A stretch of DNA of 64,000 nucleotides, from the NCBI GenBank assembly GCA_019914945.1, contig CM034099.1, positions 4,836,001 to 4,900,000 of the forward strand, read 5' to 3'. The position numbers were made by a program, and so were the translations under genes. This stretch comes from Typha latifolia (taxonomy: Eukaryota > Streptophyta > Magnoliopsida > Poales > Typhaceae). The notes beneath the pieces are model-generated. The model searched no databases and had not been told where the DNA came from. It saw only the letters and a list, made by a program, of their open reading frames with translations. Numbering within the stretch: the first letter of the stretch is position 1; every line of letters starts with the position of its first letter. Of the stretch, positions 42,201 to 54,404 are shown piece by piece.

Positions 42201-45200
42201 TAATTGTCGTTCATTCTTAGCCCCATGTGAACATATATGTCTGATACCATTTACTTCCAGAATTTCACTATTTACCCTCCTTCCAATCTTCCTGTCCAAT
42301 TCATAAGCTAATATCTTCTTCTGGATTTCCCATAGAGTTAGGTGACTATCCTTGATTTCATCATTGAATCCTTTCCCCAACCTATGGAATGGCTGGAAGG
42401 TTGAGAAAGCTTCTAAATGAAGTGGCATATAAATCCTTAGGAATGGGTGCTATCCCGACCAAAAAAAAGAGTCAGGCAAAAGAAGCCATAATCTTGAGGA
42501 TCAATCAATAAATAGACTTATATCTGCTGTTGCAACTTTTGTCATGCAACCAAGAAGTTGTCCTTCCAAACTTCCGCAAGATATTGTTAAAAGGCATAAT
42601 ATACAATATCGGTATGTTATCTAACAATTTAAGCATTTGGATCAATAAATTATTTAATATAGTGTCAGAGCTAGTTTTTCTAGAGATCATGATTTCAAAC
42701 CTCATTAGCGTATTTTTATTCTCAATTTTCTGTATTGTGGTTTGGCTGGCTGCACATCTTGTTGACTTCCTATCTACATGCGGCTACGTAAGGGGATGTG
42801 TAAAAGGCATGCTATATATTGTTGGTCCATTACTTAACATGTTAAGTCGTTTGGTCAATGGGTTACCTAACCTAGATAAAGGAGAAAGATAACTTTTGGT
42901 TTAAGAATTATCTTCATCTTTGACAAAGAATAAGCCACAGCCAAAGTAAATAAATAAGTCACCCATAGTACTGTATAAAAAGGTAATAGTTTTTCTTTTC
43001 GATATGGACATTAGAAACTTAGATAACTCTTTTTAGTCACAGTATAACTCTTCTCCCACTGCAGTCTAAGTAGACTGATACAACACAAATGTTCCTTAGC
43101 TGAACTTAGCTGAACTTAGGATACTAAGCTATGAGACATTTTAACCTTATTTCCTGCTAGGTACTGGCATAGTGCCATGATAATTAGCATTTCTATTTTA
43201 CTGTGAACATTGTCTAAAGATGAAATCAGAAGGTTAATTTTACTTCACTCTCTTCTTCCACAATTTTTCTTTAGCCACTATTAGAATTAATAACAATCTG
43301 ATTTCCAATTGGTTAGTAAAAAGTTCCTTATTTTTTACAACTTGTAGTATTGTCTTATTTTTCTACTTATTCCTTTCTTTACGTATTGTTTTATTTGCAT
43401 TTTATTAATTAACAGTAAATGATTTAAATTGCAGTACTATATTGATCCAGCCGGTGAATTTGTATTTCGGACCTTGAAAGATGTCACTATCTTTCTTGAA
43501 TCTGGGGAAATTAGTAAACATGCAACTAAACTAACAAAAGGTTTCCTTGGGATATACTCTCTCAAAATGGACTCTTCTGTAAGTCTACAAATTTGGTCGT
43601 TTAACTTCTTGTTTCATTTCTCCTTGCCTTGTTTGGTTCTTTCTTTCTAGGAGTTTTGTAACTCTTAAAACCTATTTGTTTTGTATACAGCATAATTTGC
43701 AGCAGCGTATTTTATCTTATTATTTGTTATCTAAGCACTGGAAAGGGAGAAACCCTGTACACATGCCCAGAATCAGAACTGTTAATCCCAAAGAACAACA
43801 CAGTCAGTGTGACAATGATACTTGAATGTGTAGGAAGCTTATCTTTACAAACTATGCACCTAAACCAGTGTGGCGATGCTGCTTTCTTTTTAGTATTACC
43901 TGGAGATTACAATTATGAAAAGCTTGTCTTGCATTGGAATATGTGGATAAAAACTCGACATGTAGAACTGAAAGTTATATCTAGATTGTCATTTGTTATC
44001 TTATTGTGCAATATATTCAGCCATGATTCTCATAAACAAGGAAGACATGCTCTCTTCTACTCTATACTGTCACTCAAATCTTTATCAGAATCTTTGTCAA
44101 GAAACATTGTTGTCTTGCAGTCTTTATTTTCTGTTTGTTATAGAATGTTAAAGCTTGAATACTTATATTATGATTATTGATGGTACTACCATAATCTTTT
44201 CTGTTAGCTTAGGTGCTAGAGAAAGTTGTTATAATAATCTTCCTGATAAGACTCTGTCCAGATTGTTCTGGTTCAAATGTAAAAACTAAAAAAAAAAATG
44301 TTGGCATCAAGAAGGTAAAATCCTACACCTATTAACTGCAATATGAAAGTAACTTTCAGGTTGATTTTAATTTAGGTAAGACTAGGATTGTTGTTTTTTC
44401 AGAGGTCTAATTTCATTCTATACTTATAGGACCTATTATTTCATATTTAGAATGAATTCACATTAATACGCATGATTGAGCTAGTTTATCTAATATGAAT
44501 TTTGTTACAATTCAAAATATTACCCTCCACATAATATTGTGAGATAATCAGGTCATAATTGTATGCTAGACTATGAACTATTCTTGTCTGTATTGTTGTG
44601 GACTTTGTTTTCACATAACAACGATCCACATGCGGCTCATCTTGAGGCAAGAAGACTTACCCAACCAACTCTCTCGACAACTATATGGTTGATTGGACCT
44701 CCTTTTTTTAAGAGAGTGATAACTATCTTCCACAATTGCTTCTCCTAAACTGGCAATTTTGGGATGAACTACTGAACTACATCTTCCAAGAGACATTAAA
44801 GAACAAGAAAGAACCTTATGAATAAGTAGAGAAGTACATTGTCATCGTTAATGAGGTGGTTATACAAGCTAGAATTCTTCCATTTTTTTTATGCTTTCCT
44901 GTAGAGTTTCCTTTGAAATGTATCACCATGCTACCATGTTTTTGATAATTCATCTGTACTCTATTACTATGTCATTCAATTTTATTACTTTGTATCTTCA
45001 TCTTGTAGAAACCATGCTCTTCGCTCCCTATAATTAGTTAATAACAAACTATCTATACAATGTTGCCTTAGCTCTGGCAATTCTAGTAATTAATAAAAAC
45101 GATATTGTACTTATCATATTATTGCTATTATTCCAGTGCCAAAATTTTGTTTCTTTACTACTTCCAAATCTTATTCCTGATGGATGGTTTGCCCACCACA

Positions 45201-46559
45201 GCCTCCGATTGCAGCAAAAATGCTGAAGTCACCAGTCACTGAAATGAGGCAACACCTTTTGGGGGGACAGGCAGCAAATTCAAATGGACCATTGGTGATA
45301 AAGACTGAGGAACTGCATAAAAATCCTCCTATGTCAACTTTGGACCTCACTTCATCTCAGTGTAATTTTCTGACTTCTTCGATTATGATCTAAAGTTGCC
45401 TTCTACTATTAAGACATCTGGATCTCCCTCTAGTATCTGTCATAAATGTGATGTTCCTTTAGAGCCTTCTCATCGTTGAGTAGGTAGTTTTTATCCCTCT
45501 AGTTTTTATCCAATTGATAGTAGGTAGTTGAAGTTTACCATTTCTTTAGAGCCTTCTCATCGTTGTGTTGTTTTACAATCAACCACGTATTGTTTGAAGA
45601 AGGCTTGAATGATCATGATGTGGATGGAGGCTGCTCCAAACTTTAAGTTACATGTATGGTTTCTCATTACAGTCTGCATTCAAGAAAAGGTGCTGGAGGA
45701 AAATCTTTTTTGCGTTACAGCCAGTTAGTCCCCTCTAATTTAAGTTGTTTGTATTGCAGGTGAGGAAGGTCCTCTGCCTGTCTGCTCGGCTCCAGATATC
45801 AAGCCAGAAGAAGGAAAACCAAAGAAGAAACTAAGGAAGTCAGAACCTTCAACCTGTGGAGATGTTAAGACCAGAAAGGCAAAGAAAAGAACAACCGAAA
45901 TGTTGGATCCGGCTATCATGGAATCGCCAGAGCTTTCCAAGTACTTCAGGACCAAGGCAACAGATAGACAAAATTGTTCAAAGCAAGAAAAGAAGAGCAA
46001 GAAACCAACAGAAGAACCAAGAAATATTCCACTGGATTTGCCAATTAAACTTGAGCATGAAGGAGAGACGGATCTACATGACCAAAAAAATGGGAAACCG
46101 TCAATTCCAGAAGGTGAGTTATTGGAAGTAAAGAATGTGAAGGATTCATTAGATGAGAATCCTTTTGAGCAGGAAGGAGAGCCAGATCTACACGACCATG
46201 AAAACTGGAAATCATCAATTCCAGAAAGTGAGATATTGGAAGTTGAGAATGTGAAGGACTCATCAGATGAGAATCCAATTGAGCAGGAAGGAGAGCCAGA
46301 TCTACATGACCAAGAAAATGGGAAACCATCAATTACAGAAGGTGAGTTATTGGAAGTAAAAAATGTGATGGACTCATCAGATGAGAATCCAATTGTAGGG
46401 CTTAAAAAGAGTGACAACAAATGTAAAGCTCAGAGCATGAATTCACTTTCTCGGCGGGGATCAAAACGTCTTGCTGGGGTTGGAGCGCCTCCAAGAGATG
46501 ACTCTTTACGTGGTAGCAATTTTCATGCAGTCATGATGTCAAAGGGAAGAATCAAATAA
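39247..46559 (+). CDS. Methyl-CpG-binding-domain protein with three MBD-like domains (MBD13-like)
   Basis: Eight exons were read: 39247-39333, 39611-39748, 39821-39915, 41241-41372, 41487-41591, 43435-43578, 45202-45361 and 45760-46559. Three MBD-like units follow each other: WLPDGWIMEVRK...YYTCPISGYTFCSKREVLHYL, WLPSGWILEVRV...CYIDPATGSRFFSKEEVLSYL and GLPHGWVKMFKF...YYIDPAGEFVFRTLKDV. Each is split by an intron at the same place, between the strand and the YYxxP segment. The last exon has a basic KPKKKLRK region, three 38-residue repeats and RRGSKRLAG. The protein probably binds chromatin in the nucleus. Exons 2 and 3 do not join in frame: one G more before the donor (caag/gtaagt) would restore both frame and consensus. 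The frame also ends at 46559, yet coding-like sequence goes on in other frames. I infer single-base indels or a decaying allele. Confidence 0.75.
42171..42892. mobile_element. Possible degenerate retroelement sequence in an MBD intron
   Basis: The long intron between 41591 and 43435 has one frame of 120 codons (42530-42892) and an antisense frame, neither with an MBD motif. The phrase gtgtcagagct resembles the TGGTATCAGAGC primer-binding context of plant LTR elements. No terminal repeats were found, so this is a weak call. Confidence 0.22.
45459..45565 (+). repeat. Short tandem duplication in an MBD intron
   Basis: The 20-base string ttagagccttctcatcgttg occurs at 45459-45478 and again at 45546-45565. 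The intervening sequence also repeats tagtaggtagtt-like pieces. The period is 87 bases. It lies in the last intron of the MBD gene. Confidence 0.75.
46053..46394 (+). repeat. Three tandem 114-bp coding repeats in the MBD gene
   Basis: Units at 46053-46166, 46167-46280 and 46281-46394 each encode 38 residues. The pattern is E(H/Q)EGE(T/P)DLHD, then SI(P/T)E(G/S)E(L/I)LEV and finally D(S)(L/S)DENP(F/I). They are acidic, predicted disordered and in frame with no indels between copies. Confidence 0.95.
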
Positions 46560-46561
46560 GG

Positions 46562-46932
46562 GACTCCTTCCTTCCATGGGTCCCTGAAAGTGAGGGGGTT
46601 CAAAAACCAGCTATTGTAGGTGATCAGCAAGCTGAGGCAGGAAAAATAAGAGACTATAAGGTGGAAACTTGGGGGCACTACCACATGCTGATTCATGTTG
46701 TGGCCCATGTTTCCAGTTTGCTTTCAGGACCCTTGAAGGTGATATTCCAGAATCTGAATATTGTCTCAGGCTTCAGGAATGTTGTGGCTATCAGTCAAGT
46801 TTGCTTTACCAACAGAATGGCACCTCAGAGTGTTGCAGCCAGGCTGACCTATGGCCTACCTATGACGCTGGTGCCACAATAAGAGAGCTTCATATTTTCA
46901 AAAGGAAGATGGTGAAGTTCTTTCGAGAATGA
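46562..46932 (+). CDS. Probable out-of-frame C-terminal continuation of the MBD protein
   Basis: After the stop at 46559 the +2 frame stays open through DSFLPWVPESEGVQKPA and DQQAEAGKIRDYKVET. At about 46669-46675, a run of five G, the +1 frame takes over with ALPHADSCCGPCFQFAFRT and LEGDIPESEY, ending KFFRE at 46932. Plant MBD13-type proteins end with a segment like DPCLEFAFKTLTGAIP, so this looks like the true C-terminus. Each change of frame fits one missing base. No usable intron could be found here: the only GT-AG pair near 46661-46718 would be 58 bases and does not restore the motif. Confidence 0.5.
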
Positions 46933-47697
46933 CATACTGCCAGTGTGGTGTTCCAAGATCAATAACAGCACAGGATAACCAGTATATAATGTAAGATTTC
47001 TAAGTTATGAGCTCAAGACCTACCATTATTTGTCCTTAATAATTCTTGCAGGGCGGAGGATCCTCCATTCTCTTGGAGCATTAGCCATGTATTATTACTG
47101 ATAATCATGTAGGAATCCAAATTCATATGTTGGTAGGCATATGACATTTATGTGTGGTGCCTCTCAGGCTATATGTTTAAGAAATGATAACATTATATGT
47201 CATGTTAGATTATTAATCGATTGCCACAGAAGAGATATTCTGGCATAATTCCTAGCTTATTGTGTTGCGTGTGCAAAGAATTGGTTCACCCTTTCATTCT
47301 TTTGGACCTTTTTTTTTTGAATTTATTGGTGATATTTTCTAATTTTTATCTTATTGGTGACCTTGAATCTATTGAATTAGTACATGAATCCATTTAATTC
47401 GAGAAAGTTGAACTGACTGCTGTCAGAGGAAAGGCACCCACATGATCATTTCATGAGAAAGATATTATTGGTAACATGAAGATGATTCATTACATCCCAA
47501 AGCAGGCATCGCTAGATCTCATTTATACATCTATTTATATATATATATCCCAGGCATGGATCATGCAAAGCCATAACATCATGTTTACAAGATAGAGACT
47601 AAACTTAGGTGGTCTTATAATGCCAATATAACTGGAGATTATTCGATGTCTGAAACTTGAAACTTAACGCAGCTCAGCACTTAATGTCTGCATCAAA
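46933..47697. other. Convergent 3' spacer between the MBD and catalase genes
   Basis: AT-rich sequence expected to hold both 3' UTRs. A short ATATAT tract lies near 47539-47549. Nothing else is seen. Confidence 0.5.
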
Positions 47698-50624
47698 TCA
47701 CATACTTGGTTTGACATTGAGGCGAGTAGCAACCTTCTGACCCAACGACGTATCGCACTGCATCCATAGAAATCGCCATTGATTAATAAGTAATCGATAA
47801 GAAAATCAAGCTTGTAAGCTTGTAATCACACCCAAGGTTTTGACAATTTAGAATTAGAGCCCCCTGTTTTCGACTTCTTGTCCAATCACACCCTACTATT
47901 AGTGCATCATTTAGATTTCAACTTTCATAATTTCGTTAAACGTTCTGGAGTGGATGGGAAATTTTCCAAGATTGATTCACAAAGATATACAAATTAAAGG
48001 AAGCTCAAACGAAGAGAGAAAGCCATTAGGCCAACCTGAGTAAGATATGAGACCCAGATGCTGCGGAGTTCATGGCTGACCTTGGGGTGGCTCAACGCTT
48101 CCACCCATCGCCGGATGAAACGCTCTTGCCTGCGAAGAAGAGCAGGTAAAACATTGGTAGTTCTTTGGTAATGCAATTTTATCTCAACTGGAAATTCTCA
48201 GCAGCATTTAATCATATACCTGTCGGGCGCCCAGGAGCGGTACCGCTCTCCCGGCTGCTTGAAATCATTCTGCTTGTGAATCGTAATCTACATGATCCAA
48301 ACAACACAGAATTAGAAGGAAAAAAAAAGGATGCATATTGTGAATCAAAATACATTTCACAAGGGCCTTTTGCGCTCGCCTTCTCGCGCCGGCCGGTCAC
48401 CGGCCGTGTCGGAATCGGGAATCGCTGCGCGTGTCGAAGCGTATCGTGCCTCGATGGGAAGTAATCCACCTAATAACAAGTGAACACCGAGGTTAATTAA
48501 CTTGTCGTGGAATAAAACTCCATCTAAGAAACAAAAGAGTTACAATAAAATCGAATCAGTAGTAGTACCTCCTCGTTCCTCTGCACGACGTTCATGAGTC
48601 CGTCGTAGTGGTTGTTGTGGAACGCGCATTTCGGCGCGTTGACCGGCAGCGACAAGTAGTTGGGGCCGAGGCGGTAGCGCTGGGTGTCGGCGTAGGCGAA
48701 GACCCTGCACTGCAGCATCTTGTCGTCGGAGTAGTAGATGCCAGGGACGACCAACCCCGGCCCGAAGGCAAGCTGCTCGTTCTCCGCGAAGAAGTTGTCA
48801 ACGTTCCGGTTTAGGACCAGCCGTCCGACCGGCTGGAGAGGGAGGAGGTCCTCCGGCCATGTCTTGGTGTCGTCGAGCGGGTCGAAGTCGAAGCGGTCTT
48901 CTTGGTCAGGATCAATGACCTGCGTACTTCCAAATTTTGAAGATTAGTAAGTAGATTTCTTGTTAAACATTTCGGTAATTTGCACGTAACACCCCACATT
49001 TTAGTAATATTGTGATTAATATATCGTCTTTAATCTATTTGTAATCTAAAACCCTATTATAACAACTCTAGAATGATTTTCGTTTTTTTTAATAATTCAA
49101 TAGCCGGTATTTTGATTAGGCCTACTAGTTTCGAATGAAATTATAAAAATATCCTTAAAAATATAATGTTGTAGAAAAAAGGAGGGTCTTTTAGAGATCT
49201 AATTAAGATGGCGGGGCGAGTTACTACTAACCTGCACGAAGAGCTTCCACTCGGGGTAATTCCCGGCGGCGATGGACTCATAAAGGTCCTGCGTCGCATG
49301 GCTGTGGTTATTCCCTCCGACGACCACCGCCTCCTCCTCGAGCAAACACTGGACGCCGCAGGTGGGCTTCCAGTGGAACTTCACGTACTGCGCCTTGCCG
49401 TCCTTGTTGATGAAGGTGTAGGTGTTCACCCCGAACCCCTCCATGTGGCGGTAGTCGGTCGGCACGCCGACGTCGTCGAAGAGGAAGAAGAAGGTGTGGA
49501 GGCTCTCCGGGTGGTGAGACAGGAAGTCGAACACCCTCCAGTACTCCTGGATGTGGGACTTCGGGTTGGGCTTGAACGCATGAATCACGTCCGGGAATTT
49601 GATGCCGTCTCGGATGAAGAAGACTGGGAAGTTGTTGCCAAGTAGATCCCAGTTGCCCTATTTATATAGATATAAATTGTACAATGATCTCGTTACTCAC
49701 AAACACTAATATGCAAGCAACTTAATTATTAGGTGTTTCTAGCTCGATCGTACGTACCTCTCTAGTGTAGAACTTGACGGCGAAGCCGCGGGGGTCGCGG
49801 ATGGTCTCGGGGCTCCCGCGCTCGTGGATGACGGTGGAGAAGCGGACGATGACCGGAGTCTGGACGCCGGGAGCCCGGAGGAAGTCGGCGCAGGTGAGAT
49901 TAGTGACGTCATGGGTGCACTCAAAGAAGCCCTTAGCGCTGGCTCCCCTGGCATGGACCACGCGCTCCGGGATCCTCTCCCGGGCAAAGTGCGCGATCTT
50001 CTCGATCAAATGGTAGTCCTCAAGAAGGATAGGCCCTCTGGGTCCCACGGTAAGGGCTTCGTTGTCGTTCCACACCGGCGCGCCGGCGTTGGTGGTCGTG
50101 TAGGAGGTGTCGAACGCACTTGAGGGACGGAACTGCCCAAAAATAAAATAAAAATGCAACCCGGAAATATATTAATTAATAATTTAATTATGAATTGAGT
50201 ACTCGATGCAGGAATACCCTGCAACCTCATGCTGCAGAGAATCCCGATCACGAGGCCAACCTTGCACATGACACTCTATACTACACTGCCGGTGAGATGT
50301 CACCTCGAACAACTTTAGTACTTTTGTTGCCTAATCACTTTATTTTTCTTTACCCAAAGTATTGGAATAAAAATTAAAAAAAGAGAGAGAAAAAAGAAAA
50401 AAAAAACATTACATGGATGATGGATCTATCTATAAAAATATTGGCTTTTTACACTTATATCAAACAATTGCTTGAAAATTGAGAATACTTATTTAAATTA
50501 AACTAGAAAATGTTTGTTCTTAGATGATATCAAACTGGAAAAACAAGCTCTAAATTAATATTTTTAAGTCGAATGATTTAAATTCCTCATGGAAGCTGGA
50601 TATCCATACCTTGTAAGGATCCAT
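47698..50624 (-). CDS. CAT: Catalase
   Basis: Peroxisomal haem catalase, which splits hydrogen peroxide into water and oxygen. Eight exons give 492 residues, the usual plant length: 50624-50610, 50132-49758, 49657-49232, 48919-48569, 48469-48380, 48287-48220, 48129-48036 and 47757-47698. The active-site signature [15 protein letters not shown] gives His65, GNN gives Asn138, and RVFAYADTQ gives the haem-ligand Tyr348. The protein starts MDPYK, with the first exon coding only these five residues, as in other plant catalases. It ends LNVKPSM. Intron 5 (48379-48288) is best read with a GC donor, gcgagc, after GRREK. That gives a gap-free match to the family across [22 protein letters not shown]. 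The coding exons are GC-rich compared with the introns. It is likely the highly expressed leaf or seed type, but the isoform cannot be fixed. Confidence 0.96.
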
Positions 50625-50695
50625 GGCAGCCTTCTCTCTAGAGTCTAGATCTCTCCCAGTTTAATTGCTTCTCTTTGTTTCCTCAATGCTTGTTA

Positions 50696-50702
50696 TATAA
50701 TG
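50696..50702 (-). promoter_or_regulatory. Catalase TATA box
   Basis: The minus strand reads TATATAA here, about 70 bases before the catalase start codon. This implies a leader of about 40 bases if transcription starts some 30 bases downstream of the TATA box. C-rich and CCACGG-like motifs lie just upstream. Confidence 0.55.
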
Positions 50703-53700
50703 GAAGAGTTAGGTTACGGTCACCCCCCCGGTCTCCTTTGCACCCACGGCATCACAGCCAGTGGCTGTGCTTACTGTAGGTAGAGAGTGAGATCACAACC
50801 AGACAAACCAACCTAATGGAGGAGGAGAGAAAAGTTTTACCCAGAAAGGTTGTCTCAGATTATTTAGTGCAAGTTAATTAAGCTTAATGTATAAGTTTAA
50901 ATATGTGGGGTTGGTAAGATGAGGCTCCATAGAGATGGGAATGGTTTGGTGAAGGAAGTGTAATGTTACAACTTAGAAGAGGTTTTTTTTTTCCTCCTTT
51001 TTGAGTTCCACTTGGTGGCTCTCTGTGATCTCTGTGATCTTTAGATTGTTTGGGAGCTTGATTACAACTGTTAGATTTTTTGTTCAGAATCATTATCTTA
51101 TGTTAGTACAGTAGAGTAGTACTAACATGAAGTTGCTATATCCATTTCTATAGTGCAGATTAATGTTTGTACTTTTTAGTGAGTTACAACTTGTTATCAT
51201 ATCTCTATCTTATGTTAGCAAGTGTAATCAGTTTGAACAAAGATTACTTCACCCAGTAAACTTTCTTGTTCTAATCACTAAGTTATCTTAAACTTTTTCT
51301 AAGAATAAAATATTTATTTAATAAAATTAAGGTCACAAGTTATTTTGTCGCCTATGTTAATAATATTTGTAGTTGCAATCCCATTGCATAGAGAAACAAA
51401 ATTTTAAAGACTATTATGATATTATCATCAAGCTATTTACTGATAAATACGAATAGATATTTCCAGTCCTTGAATAATCTTTACTGGAAGGAAAGAGATA
51501 GCTGAGAAGGCCAAGCATTATCCTTGACAAATCTTTGACTAGAAACTCTATCTGACGTAGGAATGGCCTCTTATTCCATTAACCCAATCCACATATCTAT
51601 AAAGATATCATATTATATCACTCTACATTGAGTCAGAATACAGATATTTTATGTGCGATTCACCTAGCTGCAAAAAAGAACAAACAAAAAATTTAGGATT
51701 TCAAATTACCTGCAACTCCCCCAAGAATGATGGAAACTATGAGCTAGTTATGATGGTAGGAGAGATCCAGCTCATGAAGGCCACCAGCACAATTTGTTTA
51801 TTAAGATTGAAGGCAATAAAAAAAATAGAATCTTGGGCAAAATATAATTCAAAATGTATCTATGAACTTTCATTTGTCTCAATCTATAAATAGTTTCTTG
51901 ACAAATATACATTCTAATATAAAATATGTCCATTCTTTCACTACTACATTCTAGATATTAAAAACTAATATTCAAAAAGAAAAAGAAAAAAGAAAGAATA
52001 CAAAAGGATAGAACATCAACATTTTAATATTTTTGACATCAAAAATACCTTCACCGCAGATTAAAACTCAGCAGTATTTTCCATTATAATTATGGAGTTT
52101 ATATTCGCCGACAAATTCGACACGAATAGTGCCCAGTGCCCACCTTGTCTACTAACGCATAAGTCTTTTGCCTTGTTATCAGATTCACTTGCACTTATTA
52201 CCTTAAGATAGCATTCTGAAACGAGATCTAGATTGAGTAATTCACAGACATGGACCATCTTGTAGCAGTGCCAGTACTGTTGCATATTGATGTCATGTGA
52301 GCACCAACATATTTAGTTGAGATATCACAATTGTTTGGCCCATAAGCATGGGCATCCACATTTATTCCAACACTATCCCTTCTGTTTTTGAACAAATTAA
52401 ATAGTCCTCCCTCAAATTTTCTCTTTACTCAAATGGATCATCCCAAACTTAATCAAAGAGGGTTTGTTTTATTATAGTTGTCAATAAAATACTGATAAAT
52501 TAACAAATAAAACGTCAATCTTATCAGCAATTTATATATATATAACACTTAACTTATCTAAGAAATCTAATAGATTCAACTAAGTTGTCGATCTTAGTTT
52601 TTTTTTTCACAAAATGCTGGTTAGATCAGCATCTTATAGAAAAAGGCATTGAACTTGTTAGCATATTTTTTTTATAGATAAAACTGATAATTATATACTC
52701 TTTTTGGTATTAAATTTGAGGAGCAATTTGTTTTGAAAAAAAAAATTTAGAAAAAGGCTGTCTCTTTACTTTAAAAGTTTTTTTTGGCTCCATCAAACTA
52801 TAACCAGTTTATAAATCTTAATGTATCTTGATTTGTAAACAGTAGAAATGCATTGTGTGAAACATAATGTTTTGAAAAAAATTTTAAAGTGAAACTAGTT
52901 TTTTTAATTATTTATGAGCCCGAAGGCTAAATATAGGCTGAACAAACGGCCAACTATTCTTAGATACAGAGGCACTTAGGTCCTACCGAGTTTTTAGCTG
53001 TCTAATCTAGGCTTCAAGCCATATGCATCACCGAATAATTGCTCCGAATCAAACGTTGTCGAGATTTACTCCAAGCTGCTCCGATATCGAGCTGTTCATC
53101 CAAGCTAATCACGTTGCCAAGCAATCAACCAAATTGAGCCAAGTCACCAAACTACCAAATATTTAGGGTTAAAGTCAAACTCATGACCTCTTTGATCATA
53201 TGATACCTACCAACTCTACTATAGTTATCGATAATGCTCTCACAATGAAACATATGTGTGGGGGTGGGGGACTCTGCTACATCCAAGCCGGTACGACAGA
53301 AACAGTAGCCATAAAGATCACTAAGGAAGAAATTCTTACATCAAGAGTTAAAATCTTCTTTAAAACTTTTCTTTTTCACTTCTACTAAGTTTTACTCTCT
53401 CTTTGTTCTTAAGTAATAAAAAAAGGATAGCAGCAATTATTGTGGATTAATGGTCCTTCCAATAATAGCACTGCCACTTAGGCCTTAGCTCTAGATGTGA
53501 ATTGATTATTATACAGAACAAAAGGGAAAATTATTTTTGTTTTGGGGCCGTGAACAGAAGCAAGTAGTGACAGATGATGACTGGTCTTACCAAAAGAAAA
53601 CAGCAACATAGTGCAGGTTGGTGTCACAGATCTCTTTTATCCTTCTTCTTCTTCTTCTTAATGCTATTGGTCAGGCTGGATTGGATTTGATGTTATGCCT

Positions 53701-53982
53701 TATCCGTTGGAAAACCTATCAAAGAGTATTCCACATAGCATCTTTACATTTCTTGCTTCAATCTCTTCTTCTTCTTCTTATAATCCTCTACAGTAACTCC
53801 CTCCTTAATTTCCTTTAACACACTAATGGAAAATAATACTTCCATTAGTGCAGCAGCAGCTAAGAAGGGAAAAAAAAAGATTTAATAAGTTGGTGAGTGA
53901 TGAGATTGATTGAAGAGAGAGTTAGTTTAATTTTCTCGTTGAGATATCATGTGATTATAATCTAAAATCAATTCTTTGGATG

Positions 53983-54015
<33 letters not shown>

Positions 54016-54029
54016 TGAGAGAGAGAGAG
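53983..54029. repeat. Compound (TA)n(GA)n microsatellite
   Basis: A TA tract passes directly into a GA tract of about 34 bases, broken by one GTGA. It lies in the spacer upstream of the allantoinase 3' end. Confidence 0.93.
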
Positions 54030-54381
54030 CATATTAGATATGTATCAGGATTCAGGAAGGATTTTATACTACTTTTCCATTCCATGTGCCCTTAGACTAT
54101 AAAAAAAAAATATCTTCTGTGACTTGATACAGAAAACAAACAAGAAGCGTACGAGTCTCAGTATAATAATATTGATAGCAATCCAGCATTGAAACAATGT
54201 ATGATTTGCAGAATCCAAATCCTATTGCATGATAGACTCACCTTTGGACGGAAAGAGCTTAAGTGTATAAAGAAGAAGATAAAAATATTATTTTTCCTCT
54301 TGCTTTAGATATAAATATTCCTTCTTTTTCTTTCTTTTCCCTTATCTTAATGTCTGCAAAGAAATTGAAGCTCAGTGACTC

Positions 54382-54404
54382 CTCTCTCTCTCTCTCTCTC
54401 TCTC
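54382..54404. repeat. (CT)n microsatellite
   Basis: A CT tract of 23 bases in the long spacer. A second similar tract follows about 350 bases later. Confidence 0.93.

Noticed and set aside
43809..44180. Frame of 123 codons in an MBD intron
   Set aside because: It has no MBD or other motif and lies between well-supported exons, so it is likely intron noise.
45740..46420. Antisense frame of 226 codons rich in Ser/Phe repeats
   Set aside because: It is the mirror of the MBD coding repeats. The sense strand has splice sites and family motifs.
48395..48401. GT donor gtgacc for catalase intron 5
   Set aside because: It would remove seven residues (VTGRREK) conserved in catalases. The GC donor gives a gap-free protein.
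49208..49645. Antisense frame of 145 codons over catalase exon 3
   Set aside because: It is a shadow of GC-rich catalase coding sequence.
52910..53400. Possible small gene near 53200
   Set aside because: The frame is only 62 codons, includes a G-rich low-complexity run and has no domain. It is more like decayed repeat DNA.
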